13,935 nt of DNA from an uncultured Erysipelotrichaceae bacterium (GTDB lineage: Bacteria; Bacillota_I; Bacilli_A; Erysipelotrichales; Erysipelotrichaceae). The stretch is taken from assembly GCA_902782955.1 (NCBI GenBank), contig CACZPD010000257.1, positions 1 through 13,935 of the forward strand. Reading direction: 5' to 3'. Within the stretch, counting starts at the first letter, position 1, and each line of letters begins with the position of its first letter. A program made the position numbers and the translations under genes. Positions 13,205 through 13,935 of the stretch are shown here, piece after piece. The notes below the pieces were generated by a model. The model saw only the letters and a list, made by a program, of their open reading frames with translations. It was not told the DNA's origin and did not search any database.

Positions 13205-13221
13205 TGACAGCTGGGCTGTCA
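13205..13221 (-). repeat. Hairpin just after the PRTase-like stop codon
   Basis: TGACAGC-CCA-GCTGTCA on the minus strand is a perfect 7-bp stem with a 3-nt loop, starting 4 nt after the stop codon of the 13226-13870 gene. No T-run follows, so it is more likely a 3'-end stabilising element than a terminator. Confidence 0.5.
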
Positions 13222-13225
13222 TCAG

Positions 13226-13870
13226 CTACTCGAAGTACGAGATGCCGTAGGTATTGACGATCGCCTCCAGTTTCTTGCCTGCCTTGCAGAGCGGGCATTC
13301 ATGGGAAGGCTTGTTCATATAATCGTCGAGATATTTCTTTGTGCTGAAGATGGAAGATACAGGGTATCCGAAACATTCATCAACACAGGAGAAGATCGAG
13401 CATACACCGACTGTCATGCCGCCGTAGTACTTGACTGCTTCGATGCCGCCTTCAACGGTATAACCGGTCGTAATGGATGCCGCAAGGATCAGGACATGCT
13501 TGCCGAAGATCATCGGCTTCGTGTTGTCACGGAAGATCAGCTGGCTTCCCGTTGTATGCTCCGGCGTAACAACGTAGATCGTGTGATGCTGATTAATGCT
13601 GGAAAAACCTGCTCTTGTCAGTTCCCTGGCCATGCATGTACCGACAACTTCGGTGCCGTCAAGACACAGGATCGTATCGATCGTCGTGGAAGGCTTATAT
13701 TTCGACGCCAGTTCTCTTGCCGCTTCTCTGGCTTCAGACAAACGGTGTTTGGTAAAAGTCAGGTCAACATAATAGTTGATATGGCTGTGGCTGGTTGCGA
13801 AATGTCCTTTCAGGACTCTGAGTTTCAGTGAACTGTTCGGATTTGGAAATTCGCTAAATTTCTTTGGCAT
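13226..13870 (-). CDS. Orotate-phosphoribosyltransferase-like protein with altered PRPP loop
   Basis: A 214-residue type I phosphoribosyltransferase-fold protein. The core TILCLDGTEVVGTCMARELTRAG and the loop-strand VLILAASITTGYTVEGGIEAVKYYGG (from about 126) line up with the PRPP-binding region of OPRTases, normally hydrophobic-DD-hydrophobic-x-TTG. Here the two acidic residues are Ala130-Ala131, while the phosphate-binding TTG is kept. The C-terminus has a Cys-x-x-Cys (192-195, CPLCKAGKK) followed by LEAIVNTYGISYFE. Loss of both acids argues against ordinary catalysis; a PRPP- or nucleotide-sensing role, or a divergent enzyme, are alternatives. Many such proteins are annotated simply as orotate phosphoribosyltransferase. 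The start is ATG 13870-13868, with AGAGGAG upstream, rather than an in-frame ATG 15 codons earlier. It is convergent to purB and the phosphatase gene. Confidence 0.78.
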   Translation of the reverse strand: MPKKFSEFPNPNSSLKLRVLKGHFATSHSHINYYVDLTFTKHRLSEAREAARELASKYKPSTTIDTILCLDGTEVVGTCMARELTRAGFSSINQHHTIYVVTPEHTTGSQLIFRDNTKPMIFGKHVLILAASITTGYTVEGGIEAVKYYGGMTVGVCSIFSCVDECFGYPVSSIFSTKKYLDDYMNKPSHECPLCKAGKKLEAIVNTYGISYFE

Positions 13871-13889
13871 AGTGACTCCTCTCTCGTGA

Positions 13890-13910
13890 GAAGCACAAGT
13901 GTAGTGCTTC
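13890..13910 (-). promoter_or_regulatory. 5'-leader hairpin of the PRTase-like gene
   Basis: GAAGCAC-TACACTT-GTGCTTC is a perfect 7-bp stem with a 7-nt loop in the untranslated leader, about 10 nt upstream of the Shine-Dalgarno AGAGGAG. A possible -10 box TATGAT lies at 13933-13928, so the hairpin would be near the mRNA 5' end. It may stabilise the message or be a control element. Confidence 0.45.
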
Positions 13911-13935
13911 AGCATCTTTCTTGTACTATCATACC

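Noticed and set aside
1..13935. CRISPR arrays, tRNA/rRNA genes, insertion sequences, attachment sites
   Set aside because: Looked for on both strands by eye; no spaced direct repeats, cloverleaf-like stretches, transposase motifs or terminal repeats were found.

Overview
The window looks like chromosomal DNA of a low-to-mid GC Bacillota (Firmicutes), probably a gut-type anaerobe. The grounds are strong purine-rich Shine-Dalgarno sites, a T-box leader on leuS, the scpA-scpB pair, small lipoproteins of Clostridia/Erysipelotrichia type and a lone GH1 6-phospho-beta-glucosidase. I cannot resolve the class from sequence alone. No tRNA, rRNA, CRISPR array, IS element or phage gene is visible. Thirteen protein genes are supported, one of them cut by the left edge.

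Layout. 1-478 (+): the 3' part of a HAD-IIA-type phosphatase. It runs tail-to-tail, with a 21-bp overlap, into a minus-strand class I glutamine-amidotransferase-like hydrolase (458-1174), which appears to be expressed from a leaderless mRNA. Upstream of that, a minus-strand GH1 6-phospho-beta-glucosidase (1242-2738) ends in a clear terminator. 2892-3212 (+): a small TfoX N-domain protein. 3262-5954 (+): a complete leuS transcription unit with promoter, T-box riboswitch carrying a readable CUC (Leu) specifier, attenuator, gene and terminator.

6091-8347 (+): the most interesting block. It is a three-gene operon encoding a tandem-DUF1538 membrane protein followed by two different, overlapping PII-like proteins, ending at its own terminator. 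This resembles a membrane carrier packaged with its own heteromeric PII-type regulator, in the manner of AmtB-GlnK or SbtA-SbtB but with an unrelated carrier.

8480-13135 (+): a closely packed series of scpA, scpB, an SGNH-hydrolase lipoprotein, a DUF4358-like lipoprotein, purB and a PPP-family phosphatase. The first four genes overlap. scpA seems to have an almost absent 5' leader behind a perfect extended -10 element. The series ends at a strong hairpin. Convergent to it on the minus strand (13226-13870) is a phosphoribosyltransferase-fold protein in which the acidic pair of the PRPP loop is replaced by Ala-Ala.

Housekeeping functions (leuS, scpAB, purB) dominate. The novelty is in the DUF1538/PII-like operon, the degenerate PRTase, and two genes lacking both a leader and a Shine-Dalgarno site in a genome stretch where nearly all other genes have strong ones.
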